Shown here in pieces: positions 35,346-45,074 of a stretch of DNA of 64,000 nucleotides. Source of the stretch: Ahniella affigens (GTDB lineage: Bacteria; Pseudomonadota; Gammaproteobacteria; Xanthomonadales; Ahniellaceae); contig NZ_CP027860.1 of NCBI RefSeq assembly GCF_003015185.1, positions 1,116,001 to 1,180,000 on the forward strand, in the 5' to 3' direction. The notes beneath the pieces were generated by a model, which was not told the origin of the DNA, searched no databases, and worked only from the letters and a program-made list of their open reading frames with translations. How positions within the stretch are numbered: position 1 is the stretch's first letter; each line of letters begins with the position of its first letter. Position numbers and translations under genes: made by a program.

Positions 35346-37874
35346 ATGAGCTTCTCCAAGATTAAGACGCTTTTCGACGAACTGGCACCACTCGCACCCG
35401 AGGCGCGCGCAGAGCGGTTAGCGCTTGCGGACATTGGCGCCGAAACCAAGGTTGCGTTGCAACGTCTCATGGACCTTGACGATTCGATGGCTGACGACCT
35501 GGAACGAATCTGGTCGGAGCGGCAGGAATCGGTTCCAGCCCAGATTGGCCCGTTCACGGTAGACGCCCTAATGGGCGAGGGCGGCATGGGGCGGGTGTTT
35601 CGAGCTCACCGCGATGTGTCAGGTGTGCGACAGGCACTGGCTATCAAGCTGATTCGTCGCGACCGGTTGGATGCCGCAACCCGGGCGCGTTTTCAGTTGG
35701 AGAGCCAGATTCTCGCGGTACTCAAGCATCCGAACATTGCGTCGATGGTGGATGTAGGAGAGACCGCCGACGGGCAGCCCTATTTGGCATTGGAATACAT
35801 CGAAGGTCGGCACATTACAGATTTCGCTGCCGAGGAGCGTCTCGATCTGAGAGCGCGCATAAAGCTGTTTCGCGATGTCGCATCGGCCGTTGCATATGCT
35901 CATCGCAACTTGATCGTGCATCGCGACCTGAAGCCGAGCAACGTGCTTGTTGATCCCAACGGTATTGCCAAAGTCATCGATTTCGGTATTGCCAAGCCGC
36001 TGATGAGCCAATTCGGAGGGTCCGAGGTCGGTGAAACTCAGACAGCTCAGCGCTTCTTCTCGCCTAACTCGGCAGCACCGGAGCAATTGCAGGGGACACT
36101 TGTGACGCCGTCCTGTGATGTCTATGGTCTAGGTGCCGTGCTCTACGAGCTGCTGACTCATGAACCAGTGTTCGATCTTCGCGGATTGAACGGGATTGCT
36201 ATCGAGAAGCTAATTCTAAACGAAGAGCCAAAGTCCCCAAGTTCGCGAATTGCCCTAAGTGGTCAAGCTGGCTTGAACTCCGACGCGGATCTCGATGCCA
36301 TTGTGCTCTTTTGCCTGCGCAAGAACCCGGAAGACCGATACAGCTCTGTCGAGAAATTGATAGAAGACATCGACGCTTGGCTTGATGGCCGCCCTGTAGT
36401 CGCCCGCAATGGCAACTCGTGGTATCGAATTCGGCGATTTGTTGCTCGTCACCGTCGTGGGCTGTTGGTGGCTGGCGTGATCCTAGCGATCCTGATCAGT
36501 GCGTTCGGAATGACGAGGCAGGCCTTCCTGAAATCAGATGCCCAGGCAATCCGGGCCGATCACTTCGCGCAATTGCTCATCAAGTCCTTGCAAGCGGCCG
36601 ATCCAGGGGCTGGCAATGCAAAGGACCTTCGAATCCGCGACTTCTTCGGTCAGATGGCAAAGACAATTGAGGAAGACGCGACGCTTGCAGCCGGAGATCG
36701 CGTCGATCTTCAGATGGCAATAGCTCAAGTTCTGCAACGAACTGGGAACGTGGAGACCGCGCGCGATACGATGGCGCGGATGGTACCGCCACCTGTTTCC
36801 GAGGGTGCGAAGCGTGCGAAGTTCTACCAGCTCTATGGCGCTATTGTTCGCAACCTTGGCCAATACACAGAGGCCGACAAGCTCCTTCAAACTGCCGCCG
36901 AGACGGCTACTGGGGATCTCTTGCTCTCGATCAAATTTGAGAACGCCCGTGTAGTGATGGATCAGGGTCTTGATGATCGTGCCCGAGCGTTCATGACGGA
37001 ACTTGAGGGTATGAAGCTGTCTCCCAAGCTGACGACTGAGTGGCTATTCATGAAGGCCGATATGTTGGCAGGACGTAACGAAACCATAGCTGAGTCCATC
37101 CCAATCTACTTAGAAGCCATTGCGCAACTAAAAGAGCGCGGCAACGAGACGGTCGCGACTCGTTTGCTTGCCCATGAGACGCTTGTCAACCTGCATGTCT
37201 ACCTCAATGATTTGCCAGGCGCTGAACGCCAACTCGGCGAGATCAATCAGCTTGTCGCTGACTATTATGAGCCGGACTCGCTTGCAGCTGCACGCGCCAA
37301 AGGCAGCGCCGCGAACTTAGCCTACTTGAAACGAGACCTGAAACAGGCAGTGAGTCTTCAACGCGCTTCCATTGCAGGTCTGGAAAAGGTGCTTCCGAGC
37401 ACAGCTGCGGTGATTGTCAGAAGTTACGACTCGCTCGGGGTTTACGAGGCTGAGCTTGGCAACCGAGAAGCAGCCCATGCCGCATTTTCGAAAGCCGTCG
37501 CAGTGGGTGACAAGATTTGGTCGCCTAGCCATGTAAATAGGTTCTATCTTCGGACTGACTTCGCGTATCTACTTGCCGAGAGTGGGCGTTTTGGCGAAGC
37601 AAGGACGATGGTCGAAGAAGTCGTCGCATTGGCGGCTTCAAGTAACTCCGACATCCACCCCGAGGAGATCGCGCTCGGCCAATTCCTGGTCCAGGCTGGA
37701 AATCTGGACTCCCCTTCGCGTGCATCCCATAAGAAGGGCGTGGAGGAGGCTTACAATCGATTGGCTGCTCGGGCGAGCCTCGATTCGGTCCGCCGCGTCT
37801 TGATTCGGATCAGACCGGCATTGATCGAGCGTGGCGTGGATGCCGACGCGCTTCAACTGGACCCCTCGGATTAA
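35346..37874 (+). CDS. Membrane Ser/Thr protein kinase with TPR-like C-terminus (copy 1)
   Basis: This is an 842-residue Hanks-type kinase. An N-terminal helical segment of about 65 residues is shared with the other three copies. The kinase domain has the glycine loop MGEGGMGRV (about residues 76-84), Lys101 in AIKLIRRD, HRDLKPSN from residue 192 and DFGIAKP from 212. SAAPEQ replaces the APE region, and ILNEEPKSPS follows. A single transmembrane helix lies at about 372-392. The remaining 450 residues are tetratricopeptide-like helices that would face the periplasm. Unlike the others it has no adjacent sigma-factor gene upstream. Substrates are probably the ECF sigma factors nearby. Confidence 0.9.
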   Translation: MSFSKIKTLFDELAPLAPEARAERLALADIGAETKVALQRLMDLDDSMADDLERIWSERQESVPAQIGPFTVDALMGEGGMGRVFRAHRDVSGVRQALAIKLIRRDRLDAATRARFQLESQILAVLKHPNIASMVDVGETADGQPYLALEYIEGRHITDFAAEERLDLRARIKLFRDVASAVAYAHRNLIVHRDLKPSNVLVDPNGIAKVIDFGIAKPLMSQFGGSEVGETQTAQRFFSPNSAAPEQLQGTLVTPSCDVYGLGAVLYELLTHEPVFDLRGLNGIAIEKLILNEEPKSPSSRIALSGQAGLNSDADLDAIVLFCLRKNPEDRYSSVEKLIEDIDAWLDGRPVVARNGNSWYRIRRFVARHRRGLLVAGVILAILISAFGMTRQAFLKSDAQAIRADHFAQLLIKSLQAADPGAGNAKDLRIRDFFGQMAKTIEEDATLAAGDRVDLQMAIAQVLQRTGNVETARDTMARMVPPPVSEGAKRAKFYQLYGAIVRNLGQYTEADKLLQTAAETATGDLLLSIKFENARVVMDQGLDDRARAFMTELEGMKLSPKLTTEWLFMKADMLAGRNETIAESIPIYLEAIAQLKERGNETVATRLLAHETLVNLHVYLNDLPGAERQLGEINQLVADYYEPDSLAAARAKGSAANLAYLKRDLKQAVSLQRASIAGLEKVLPSTAAVIVRSYDSLGVYEAELGNREAAHAAFSKAVAVGDKIWSPSHVNRFYLRTDFAYLLAESGRFGEARTMVEEVVALAASSNSDIHPEEIALGQFLVQAGNLDSPSRASHKKGVEEAYNRLAARASLDSVRRVLIRIRPALIERGVDADALQLDPSD

Positions 37875-38042
37875 AGCCTGCCTCGGTTGGGAAGGGTACG
37901 GATGAGTCTCGGCTTCGTCGTTGCATGGGAGGGGAACGCTCGCTGCCAATGGCAATCGAAGCACCGGACCGGTCAAGCGTCTCGTAGTTGATCCGGCTTT
38001 GGTTGGAAATTGGCATACCACTTGCGTGCTAGGCTCTCATCT

Positions 38043-38639
38043 ATGCAAGCCGACAACCCCCTCGATATCACCAATCTTCTCGTCCGCTGGCGCAGCGGTG
38101 ATCGGGTCGCGGAGAGCGAGCTGATTACGGCCCTGTATCCGGTCATGAAGGACATTGCCCGCAGCCGGCTGGCGCGTTCCTCGGCGCAGGTTACGCTGCG
38201 TGCGACGGATTTGGTCCATGAAGCCTACGAGCGGTTGTCCCAGGGCAAGAACAATCAATGGAACGACCGCGTGCATTTTCTGGCGGTGGCCGCCAATGCG
38301 ATCCGAAACGTCGTGATCGACTATCTTCGGTCCAAGGAAGCCGCCAAACGCGGCGGCGAAATGCAGGTGTTGTCCCTGAACGATCTGGTGGGCGACGCGG
38401 ATCACCCGCTCGGCGAGTTGGACATGAGTCTGGATTGGCTGGGCGTGGACCGGGCCTTGCAGGAACTGGAGAAGATGTCGCCAGAAACCGGCCGACTGGT
38501 CGAACTCAAGTTCTATTCGGGCCTCAGCACGGACGAAATCGCCGATGTCCTGAAAATCTCTCGGGCAACCGTTGTGCGTGAATGGCGGTTCGCTCGCGCA
38601 TGGCTCGCCGATCGCCTGAATCAGCAAGGGCAGACTTGA
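38043..38639 (+). CDS. ECF-type sigma factor linked to Ser/Thr kinases (copy 1)
   Basis: This 198-residue sigma-70 family protein has region 2 (LLVRWRSGDRVAESELITALYP, core LLVRWRSGD, through VTLRATDLVHEAYERL and VHFLAVAANAIRNVVIDYLR) and region 4 (RLVELKFYSGLSTDEIADVLKIS plus RATVVREWRFARAWL). It fits the kinase-associated ECF group (TIGR02999-like, possibly ECF43). I start at the ATG at 38043, where the conserved region begins; an earlier in-frame codon lies at 38010. It lies between kinase copies 1 and 2. Confidence 0.88.
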   Translation: MQADNPLDITNLLVRWRSGDRVAESELITALYPVMKDIARSRLARSSAQVTLRATDLVHEAYERLSQGKNNQWNDRVHFLAVAANAIRNVVIDYLRSKEAAKRGGEMQVLSLNDLVGDADHPLGELDMSLDWLGVDRALQELEKMSPETGRLVELKFYSGLSTDEIADVLKISRATVVREWRFARAWLADRLNQQGQT

Positions 38640-39005
38640 CGGCGATCCGCGCAAACCGGTGGGTTGCCTGATGGCAGCGCTTGCCACATCATGGTTGCCA
38701 TGAATGGCCGCGGTCATTAGAGCAGGACAGTGATGTTGGTCTGGGGCGCCTCTGAATGTCCAGGATGGACTGATTCAGCCCCACCCTAAGCAGTCGGGGG
38801 GCTCTTGCCTTCATTGTTTTTCATAGCGAACTTGTGGGTGCCTTGTGTCGTATCCCGAAGACAGTTTGAATGAATTCCTCGCCTCTCAACCCAATACGAC
38901 GGTGCTCCTTGTCGCCGTACGGACCAATTCGTCTTCCCTTCGTGCCTTGCCTTGACGCGACATGCCTTCCCTTCTTCTTCCAGCTATTTTCAGGACACGA
39001 CACCA
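38640..39005. other. 366-bp spacer with a dispersed hairpin fragment
   Basis: No gene is supported. At about 38751-38778 the sequence CTGAATGTCCAGGATGGACTGATTCAG, seen here as the stems CTGAAT/ATTCAG and GTCC/GGAC, closely resembles the fifth hairpin at 52833-52861. The rest probably carries the promoter of kinase copy 2. Confidence 0.5.
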
Positions 39006-41528
39006 GTGAGCTTTCACAGAATCAAAGACCTCTTTGAAGAACTGTCGGCATTGGCGCCTGGCGCACGGACGGAGCGTCTGCTGGAAACCGACATCGGTGC
39101 AGAAACGCGCGCGGCGCTACGTCGGTTGCTCGATCTGGACGATGCCATGGCCGCTCACCCAGAGCAGGTTCTGCCGTCTCGAACGGACGCAGTACCGGAG
39201 CAGATCGGGCCATTCACTATCGACGGCCTGATGGCCGAGGGTGGAATGGGGCGGGTGTACCGTGCGCATCGTGACGTCTCTGGCGTTCGCCAGATGCTTG
39301 CGATCAAAGTTGTCCGGCGTGACCGTCTGGACAGCGCCACACGCGCGCGCTTTCAGTTGGAGCGGCAAGTGCTGGCAGTGCTCAAGCATCCCCACATTGC
39401 GGCGATGATCGATGTCGGCGACACCGCCGACGGCCAGCCCTATCTGGCTCTTGAATACATTGAAGGTCAGCACATCACGACGTACGCCGCCACCAAGCAG
39501 CTGAGCCTCAGAGCGCGGGTGCAGCTGTTTCGCGATGTGGCATCTGCGGTCGCGTACGCACACAGCAACCTCATCGTGCATCGTGACTTGAAGCCAAGCA
39601 ATGTGTTGGTCGATGCGAACGGGACGGCGAAAGTCATCGATTTCGGCATCGCTAAGCCCTTGATGAGTCGGTTTGGCGAATCTGAAGTCGGCGAAACTCA
39701 GACCGCACAGCGTTTTTTCTCGCCGCACTCGGCGGCGCCAGAACAGCTGCAAGGCGGCCTGGTGACGCCGTCCTGTGATGTCTACGGCCTAGGTGCGTTG
39801 CTCTACGAATTGCTGTGCGGGAAGCCGATATTCGATTTTACCGGGATGAACGGCATCGGGATTGAAAAGGCCATCCTGAATGAAGAGCCCAGGGCACCGA
39901 GCGCTCGGATGGGGGCCGAGGCCGCGTCCGGGTACGAGTCCGATGCTGATCTCGATGCCATCGCGCTGGTCTGCCTGCGCAAAAGGCCTGAGGATCGCTA
40001 TAGCTCGGTTGAAAAGCTGATCGAGGATTTGGATGCGTGGTTGGCTGCGCGGCCAGTGCTCGCAAGGCGTGGCGGCAACTGGTATCGAATTCAGCGATTT
40101 GTGGCCAGGAACCGGAGCGTACTCGCTGTGGCCGCGAGTGTGATGGTCATCGTTGTGCTTGCTCTGGGCTACAGTATTTCGGAGCGGTTGCACTCCTTGG
40201 CGCAACGAGCCCGTGCAGACCAATTCTCCAGTGTGCTGATCAATGCCATCCGAGCTGCTGATCCGGGGCGCGGCAACGCCAAAGACATGCGAGTACGAGA
40301 CTTGTTCGCGGTCCTGGCAGCACAGATTCACGACGATCAGAACCTCGCAAAGGGTGATCGGCACGACATGTTGTTACGGATCTCAGAAGTGTTCTGGCGG
40401 CTCGGAATCGCCGATCGGGCGCAGGCCATTCTGGACGGCTTGCCGGTTCCTGATTCTCGTGACGCGTCGCGATATGCGGACCATCAGTTCCTCCGGGCTC
40501 GGGTATTGCAGTCCCAATCCAAGTTCACTGAAACGGCAGCGGTTTACGACGAGATTGAGCGTGTGATGGGCAGTCGGCATGTCGTCGACTTGAAGCTCGG
40601 GCGCGCCCGTCTGGCCTACGCCGATGGTAAAGAGCAAACGATCATTCCTGAATTGCAGGCGTTGGCAGGGTTGACCCTGACGCGCGACCAACAGAATGAG
40701 CGCCAGTACACGCTCGGACAGAGCCTGCAGATGTTGCTTCGTTTCGATGAGGCCAAGGTGGCCTACGAAGCGGCTCTCGCTGACATCGAACAAAACGGCG
40801 ATAGCCCAACCATTGATGCGCTGACCCTTCACAAAGCCCTGCTGCTGTTGGGCACGAGAATGGGCGATCTCGCGCTCAGCGAACATCACTATCAGGCTAT
40901 CAAGACGCGCAACGAGAAGTATTTTGGTGAGGACTCGCTCGCGGCGGCATCGTTGCTTGAATCACGGTTCCTGCTTGAAGACATGAAGGGAAACAACAAA
41001 GAGGCCGCAGCGAGTCAACGCAAAGCTGTGGCGTTGTACACCCGATTCCTGCCTGCGGATTCGCCAAGGCTCGCCATGGCGCGCTTCAATCTCGCCAGTG
41101 CGGAGTACAAAACCGGTGACAAGGCCGCAGGACGCCAGCAGTATCAGGAGGCCGTCGCGATTGCTGACGCGGTGTGGCCGGATCACGATAGCAATCGCTT
41201 TCTGTTTCGCATTGCCTACTCGGCACAGCTCTTGTCCGACGGCGACTTGACTGCGGCCAGCGACGCGGTGTTGCCGGCGATCCAAAATGCGGCACAGCAT
41301 GAGAACCTTCGACAAGACGAGATCTATCCGTTGGCCCTCGCGATTCGCGCTGGTGGCGAATACGCACGGATGCGCACGCCAGAGAGCAAGGCTGCCTTTG
41401 AGCGCGCCTTCGCGGTTGCCTCGGAAGCGGCCAAGTGGCGCGAGACCATTGAGGCGATCACGGAGTTGCGCGAATCGCTTCGGCGACAAGGCTTGGTTGT
41501 TCCCGACTTGCGTCCGGCATCGTCATGA
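39006..41528 (+). CDS. Membrane Ser/Thr protein kinase with TPR-like C-terminus (copy 2)
   Basis: This 840-residue paralogue has the same architecture as copy 1. I start it at the GTG at 39006 (VSFHRIKDLFEEL), which aligns with MSFSKIKTLF of copy 1; the frame is open back to 38952. HRDLKPSN begins at residue 192 and DFGIAKP at 212, and AIKVVRRD supplies the ATP lysine. A transmembrane helix is at about 371-391. The extracytoplasmic half is much more divergent than the kinase half, which suggests different sensed signals with a conserved output. Confidence 0.9.
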   Translation: MSFHRIKDLFEELSALAPGARTERLLETDIGAETRAALRRLLDLDDAMAAHPEQVLPSRTDAVPEQIGPFTIDGLMAEGGMGRVYRAHRDVSGVRQMLAIKVVRRDRLDSATRARFQLERQVLAVLKHPHIAAMIDVGDTADGQPYLALEYIEGQHITTYAATKQLSLRARVQLFRDVASAVAYAHSNLIVHRDLKPSNVLVDANGTAKVIDFGIAKPLMSRFGESEVGETQTAQRFFSPHSAAPEQLQGGLVTPSCDVYGLGALLYELLCGKPIFDFTGMNGIGIEKAILNEEPRAPSARMGAEAASGYESDADLDAIALVCLRKRPEDRYSSVEKLIEDLDAWLAARPVLARRGGNWYRIQRFVARNRSVLAVAASVMVIVVLALGYSISERLHSLAQRARADQFSSVLINAIRAADPGRGNAKDMRVRDLFAVLAAQIHDDQNLAKGDRHDMLLRISEVFWRLGIADRAQAILDGLPVPDSRDASRYADHQFLRARVLQSQSKFTETAAVYDEIERVMGSRHVVDLKLGRARLAYADGKEQTIIPELQALAGLTLTRDQQNERQYTLGQSLQMLLRFDEAKVAYEAALADIEQNGDSPTIDALTLHKALLLLGTRMGDLALSEHHYQAIKTRNEKYFGEDSLAAASLLESRFLLEDMKGNNKEAAASQRKAVALYTRFLPADSPRLAMARFNLASAEYKTGDKAAGRQQYQEAVAIADAVWPDHDSNRFLFRIAYSAQLLSDGDLTAASDAVLPAIQNAAQHENLRQDEIYPLALAIRAGGEYARMRTPESKAAFERAFAVASEAAKWRETIEAITELRESLRRQGLVVPDLRPASS

Positions 41529-41632
41529 TGGATTCGCGTCCGTAGGTTTTTGATACTGTGCCTGAGTTAGTACGTGACGAGATTGATCATCGTACCCTTG
41601 GGCGCAAACCTGACACCGATTTGGGGTTTCCA

Positions 41633-44179
41633 ATGAGTTTTGACAAGATCAAGCAATTGTTTGACGAGCTGGCGTCTTTGCCACCCAAGAGCCGCACGGA
41701 GCGGTTGGCGCAGGCGGATATTGGTGAGCAGACGCGCGGTGCGTTGCGGCGCCTGCTGGATCTTGACGACGCCATGGCGGGCGATCCGGAACGCGTGCTG
41801 CCCGTGCGCGACGAGCCGATTCCTGAGCGGATCGGCCCGTTCACGATCGATGGGCTCATGGGCGAGGGCGGTATGGGGCGCGTGTTTCGTGCGCACCGCG
41901 AAGTGTCTGGCGTGCGTCAGGCGATCGCGATCAAAGTCATTCGCCGCGACCGGCTCGATGCCGCGACGCGCGCCCGGTTTCAGCTGGAGCGGCAGGTTCT
42001 GGCGGTACTGAAGCATCCGCATATCGCGTCGATGGTGGACGTCGGTGAAACGATCGATGGGCAGCCGTATCTGGCGCTGGAGTACATCGACGGTCAGCAC
42101 ATCACCCAATACGCGGCAGAGAAGCAGCTTGGCCTCCGTGCCCGCATCCAATTGTTCCGCGATGTGGCCTCAGCGGTCGCCTACGCTCATCGCAATCTGA
42201 TCGTGCATCGGGATCTGAAACCGAGCAATGTGCTGGTGGATGCCGATGGGATGGCCAAGGTCATCGACTTCGGGATTGCCAAGCCACTGATGAGCCAGTT
42301 CGGCGAGTCGGAAGTGGGCGAGACGCAGACAGCGCAACGGTTCTTTTCGCCGCAGTCGGCAGCGCCTGAGCAGTTGCAAGGCGGGTTAGTGACGCCGTCG
42401 TGCGACATCTATGGATTGGGCGCGTTGTTGTACGAATTACTCGCCGGAACGCCCGTGTTCGACTTCACGGGGATGAATGGCTTGGGGATCGAGAAGGCAA
42501 TCCTGACCCAGGAGCCCGTTGCGCCCAGTGCCCGGATCGCAGTAGACGCGGTCGCTGGAATGGCGTCCGATGCCGACCTCGATGCGATTGCTTTGGTGTG
42601 TCTCCGAAAGAATCCGGAGGACCGATACAGCTCGGTCGAAAAACTGATCGAGGATCTGGATGCCTGGCTCGACAGCCGGCCGGTGGCGGCCCGTAACGGC
42701 AATTCCTGGTATCGGTTCCGTCGGTTTGTCACGCGTCATCGCCGGAGCCTCGCATTTGCAGCGTCATTGTTTGTGGTGATGCTGGTTGCTGGCGGTTTGA
42801 CGTTCAATGCCTACCGAAACTCGGCTGCGCAAACCGTGCGGGCGGATCAGTTTGCGAAAATGCTGATTGGTGCGATCTCATCAGCTGATCCTGGTCGCAA
42901 AAGTGGTGTGGATTTGACAGCGAGAGAGCTGTTTCGGTCGCTGGTAAGGACCGTACAGGAAGCGCCCGATGTCGCACCGAACGATCGACAGGATCTACAA
43001 CTCACTTTGACCGACATTCTGTTGCGAGTTGGTGATTCAGAGGCTGCCCGTAAATTGCTTGAGGCGACCCCCGTACCCACCGTAGGTGATTCGGAACACT
43101 ACTTTAAGTACTTTACGATGAAGGCTACGCTCTTACGCAACGAAGGCAAGTTTGATGAGGCTGGCTTGGTATATGGCGATATGTTGCGCAATACCACAGG
43201 CAACAACCATGTCGGTGCTTTGCTGAGTCAGCTGCGCTTACGGTATGAGCGCGGTGAGGATGCCGGGCTGATACCGCTTCTGGAACAACTGAAGGACCCG
43301 CCGCTGCCAAACGAGTACGAAGTTAGTCGGTTGGGTCTGATCGCTGACATTTACCGAATTACAGGCCAGTACGCTCCTGCCCAAGAACAGTATGAGGCGG
43401 CAATCGCTTTGGCAGAACATGTGTATCCGGAAGGTCCAGCGATGCAATCGCGGTTTCGTACTCATTTGCTCTGGCTCACGAGTGTGCAAGGTGATATCGA
43501 ATCTGCTGAGCGGTATCTCGAGGCGGAACGGATTGCCCTGGAGACCTACCACGAGCCGGGTTCGCTGCCGATGCTTTTGTATATGGGAAAGGCGGCGCAG
43601 CTCCTGCGCCGCAAAGGCAAGCCAGAAGAGGCCTTGGCGCTGCAGCGCGAACATCTGGCACTACTTTCCGGCCGCGTGCCGGCTGATTCGCCGATCTTGA
43701 TCAACGAAACCTTTGATCTGGCGCAAGCTGAATTTGAAGTGGGCAATCGCGATGCCGCGATGACCTACTACGAAAAGGTGATCAACCAGGCAGACCGTAT
43801 CCATGATGTGGCCAACCCGAACCGAATGTTGTTCCGCGCCGCCTATTGCATGCAGTTGGCATCTCTGGGCAGGTGGTCGTCGGTGGCTACCTGGATCGAG
43901 CCGGCGGTACAGAATGCGGAAAAGGAGCCCAGTCTCAAGAAGTGGGATGTCTACCCGATTGTGCTGGCGATGAAAGCAGGAGGCACCTTTGGCCAGAACA
44001 AGACGCCCGAAAATCGCCGCAAGTTTGTCGAGGCCCTGAAACATGCTCGCGAAGGCGCCGAAAGCCCCGAGACGATCGGCGCCGTTGAGACATTGATTGC
44101 TGCTGTCAAGTCGGAAGGCATTGATTTGGGCCCAAGAGAAGTAAGCGAGTCGGCCGAGTCTGAAGCCAAGACACCCTGA
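41633..44179 (+). CDS. Membrane Ser/Thr protein kinase with TPR-like C-terminus (copy 3)
   Basis: This 848-residue paralogue starts at the ATG at 41633 (MSFDKIKQLFDEL), the position matching the other copies; the frame is open to 41558. Motifs are MGEGGMGRVF, AIKVIRRD, HRDLKPSN (from residue 192) and DFGIAKP. The membrane helix is at about 371-390. The C-terminal region has repeated helix pairs with TPR spacing, such as GQYAPAQEQYEAAIALAEHVYP, best read as AQEQYEAAIALAE. It follows copy 2 by about 100 bases. A hairpin overlaps its stop codon (44171-44192). Confidence 0.9.
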   Translation: MSFDKIKQLFDELASLPPKSRTERLAQADIGEQTRGALRRLLDLDDAMAGDPERVLPVRDEPIPERIGPFTIDGLMGEGGMGRVFRAHREVSGVRQAIAIKVIRRDRLDAATRARFQLERQVLAVLKHPHIASMVDVGETIDGQPYLALEYIDGQHITQYAAEKQLGLRARIQLFRDVASAVAYAHRNLIVHRDLKPSNVLVDADGMAKVIDFGIAKPLMSQFGESEVGETQTAQRFFSPQSAAPEQLQGGLVTPSCDIYGLGALLYELLAGTPVFDFTGMNGLGIEKAILTQEPVAPSARIAVDAVAGMASDADLDAIALVCLRKNPEDRYSSVEKLIEDLDAWLDSRPVAARNGNSWYRFRRFVTRHRRSLAFAASLFVVMLVAGGLTFNAYRNSAAQTVRADQFAKMLIGAISSADPGRKSGVDLTARELFRSLVRTVQEAPDVAPNDRQDLQLTLTDILLRVGDSEAARKLLEATPVPTVGDSEHYFKYFTMKATLLRNEGKFDEAGLVYGDMLRNTTGNNHVGALLSQLRLRYERGEDAGLIPLLEQLKDPPLPNEYEVSRLGLIADIYRITGQYAPAQEQYEAAIALAEHVYPEGPAMQSRFRTHLLWLTSVQGDIESAERYLEAERIALETYHEPGSLPMLLYMGKAAQLLRRKGKPEEALALQREHLALLSGRVPADSPILINETFDLAQAEFEVGNRDAAMTYYEKVINQADRIHDVANPNRMLFRAAYCMQLASLGRWSSVATWIEPAVQNAEKEPSLKKWDVYPIVLAMKAGGTFGQNKTPENRRKFVEALKHAREGAESPETIGAVETLIAAVKSEGIDLGPREVSESAESEAKTP

Positions 44180-44192
44180 TTTGGCAGGGTGT
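44171..44192 (+). terminator. Hairpin overlapping the stop of kinase copy 3
   Basis: ACACCCTG at 44171-44178 pairs with CAGGGTGT at 44185-44192. The stem includes the TGA stop codon. No T run follows, so it may only weaken read-through into the second sigma-factor gene. Confidence 0.4.
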
Positions 44193-44437
44193 GGCGATAT
44201 CGGCTTTCGCTATCGGCGCCAGATCGTCGCGGGCCAGATCAACCCTGCAACGCTGGCAGGCGGTTGCGCACGAGTCTTTGCGGGACGACTACCTGTGGCG
44301 GCGGTAGCGATGGACTTGAAGTGTGGCGCATCAAGCGCGCCAGCTGGCGCAGCGAGGCTGTCATCAGTGGCTGGCCACGACAACTCTCGCCCAATCCCGG
44401 GCGAGTGCGGAATCTGGTAGCTTTATCGGCGATTGAG

Positions 44438-45070
44438 ATGACCGTCACCTTTGCCATGGGAATACTTACAGACTCCTCAAGCGACCTGACCCAGTTGCTT
44501 GCCCGCTGGCGTCGCGGCGATCGCGAGGCGGAAGCCGACTTGGTTCAGGCCATGTATCCGATGTTTCGGGACATGGCCCGGCGGCGTTTGCAGCGGATCG
44601 GCGGGCACTTGACGTTACGTGCGACGGAACTGGTGCACGAGGCCTATGAGCGCATCACCCAGGCTGATTGGCCGGAATGGGAGAGCCGGGCGCACTTCGT
44701 TGGTGTCGTTGCGAAGGTCATTCGTAACTTGGTGATCGATACGGTGCGCGAGCAACAATCGGAGAAGCGCGGCGGCCAGGTGCAGGTCTTGTCGTGGTCA
44801 GAACTGGAGCAGGAGCCAGAGCGCTTCGGGAGCGCGCTGGAGATCGATCTCGGCCTCGACTGGATTGGTTTGGACCGCGCGCTCGCCGCATTGGAGCGCG
44901 AATCGCCGGAAGCCGCCCGCCTCGTCGAGCTGAAATTCTTTGCCGGGCTCAACACCGATGAACTGGCCGACGCTCTGGGTGTTTCACGCGCCAGCGTCGT
45001 CCGCGAGTGGCGCTTTGCCAGGGCGTTCTTGTCGGAGCAGTTGCAGGCTCCAGACTCTGACGCAGGTTGA
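44438..45070 (+). CDS. ECF-type sigma factor linked to Ser/Thr kinases (copy 2)
   Basis: This 210-residue paralogue of the 38043 protein has LLARWRRGDREAEADLV, LTLRATELVHEAYERIT and HFVGVVAKVIRNLVIDTVR (region 2), then RLVELKFFAGLNTDELADAL and GVSRASVVREWRFARAFL (region 4). The open frame extends upstream to 44189, but that part lacks any sigma similarity. ATG at 44438 is my choice, and 44456 is also possible. It ends five bases before kinase copy 4, so these two are a coupled sigma-kinase pair. Confidence 0.88.
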   Translation: MTVTFAMGILTDSSSDLTQLLARWRRGDREAEADLVQAMYPMFRDMARRRLQRIGGHLTLRATELVHEAYERITQADWPEWESRAHFVGVVAKVIRNLVIDTVREQQSEKRGGQVQVLSWSELEQEPERFGSALEIDLGLDWIGLDRALAALERESPEAARLVELKFFAGLNTDELADALGVSRASVVREWRFARAFLSEQLQAPDSDAG

Positions 45071-45074
45071 TGGC

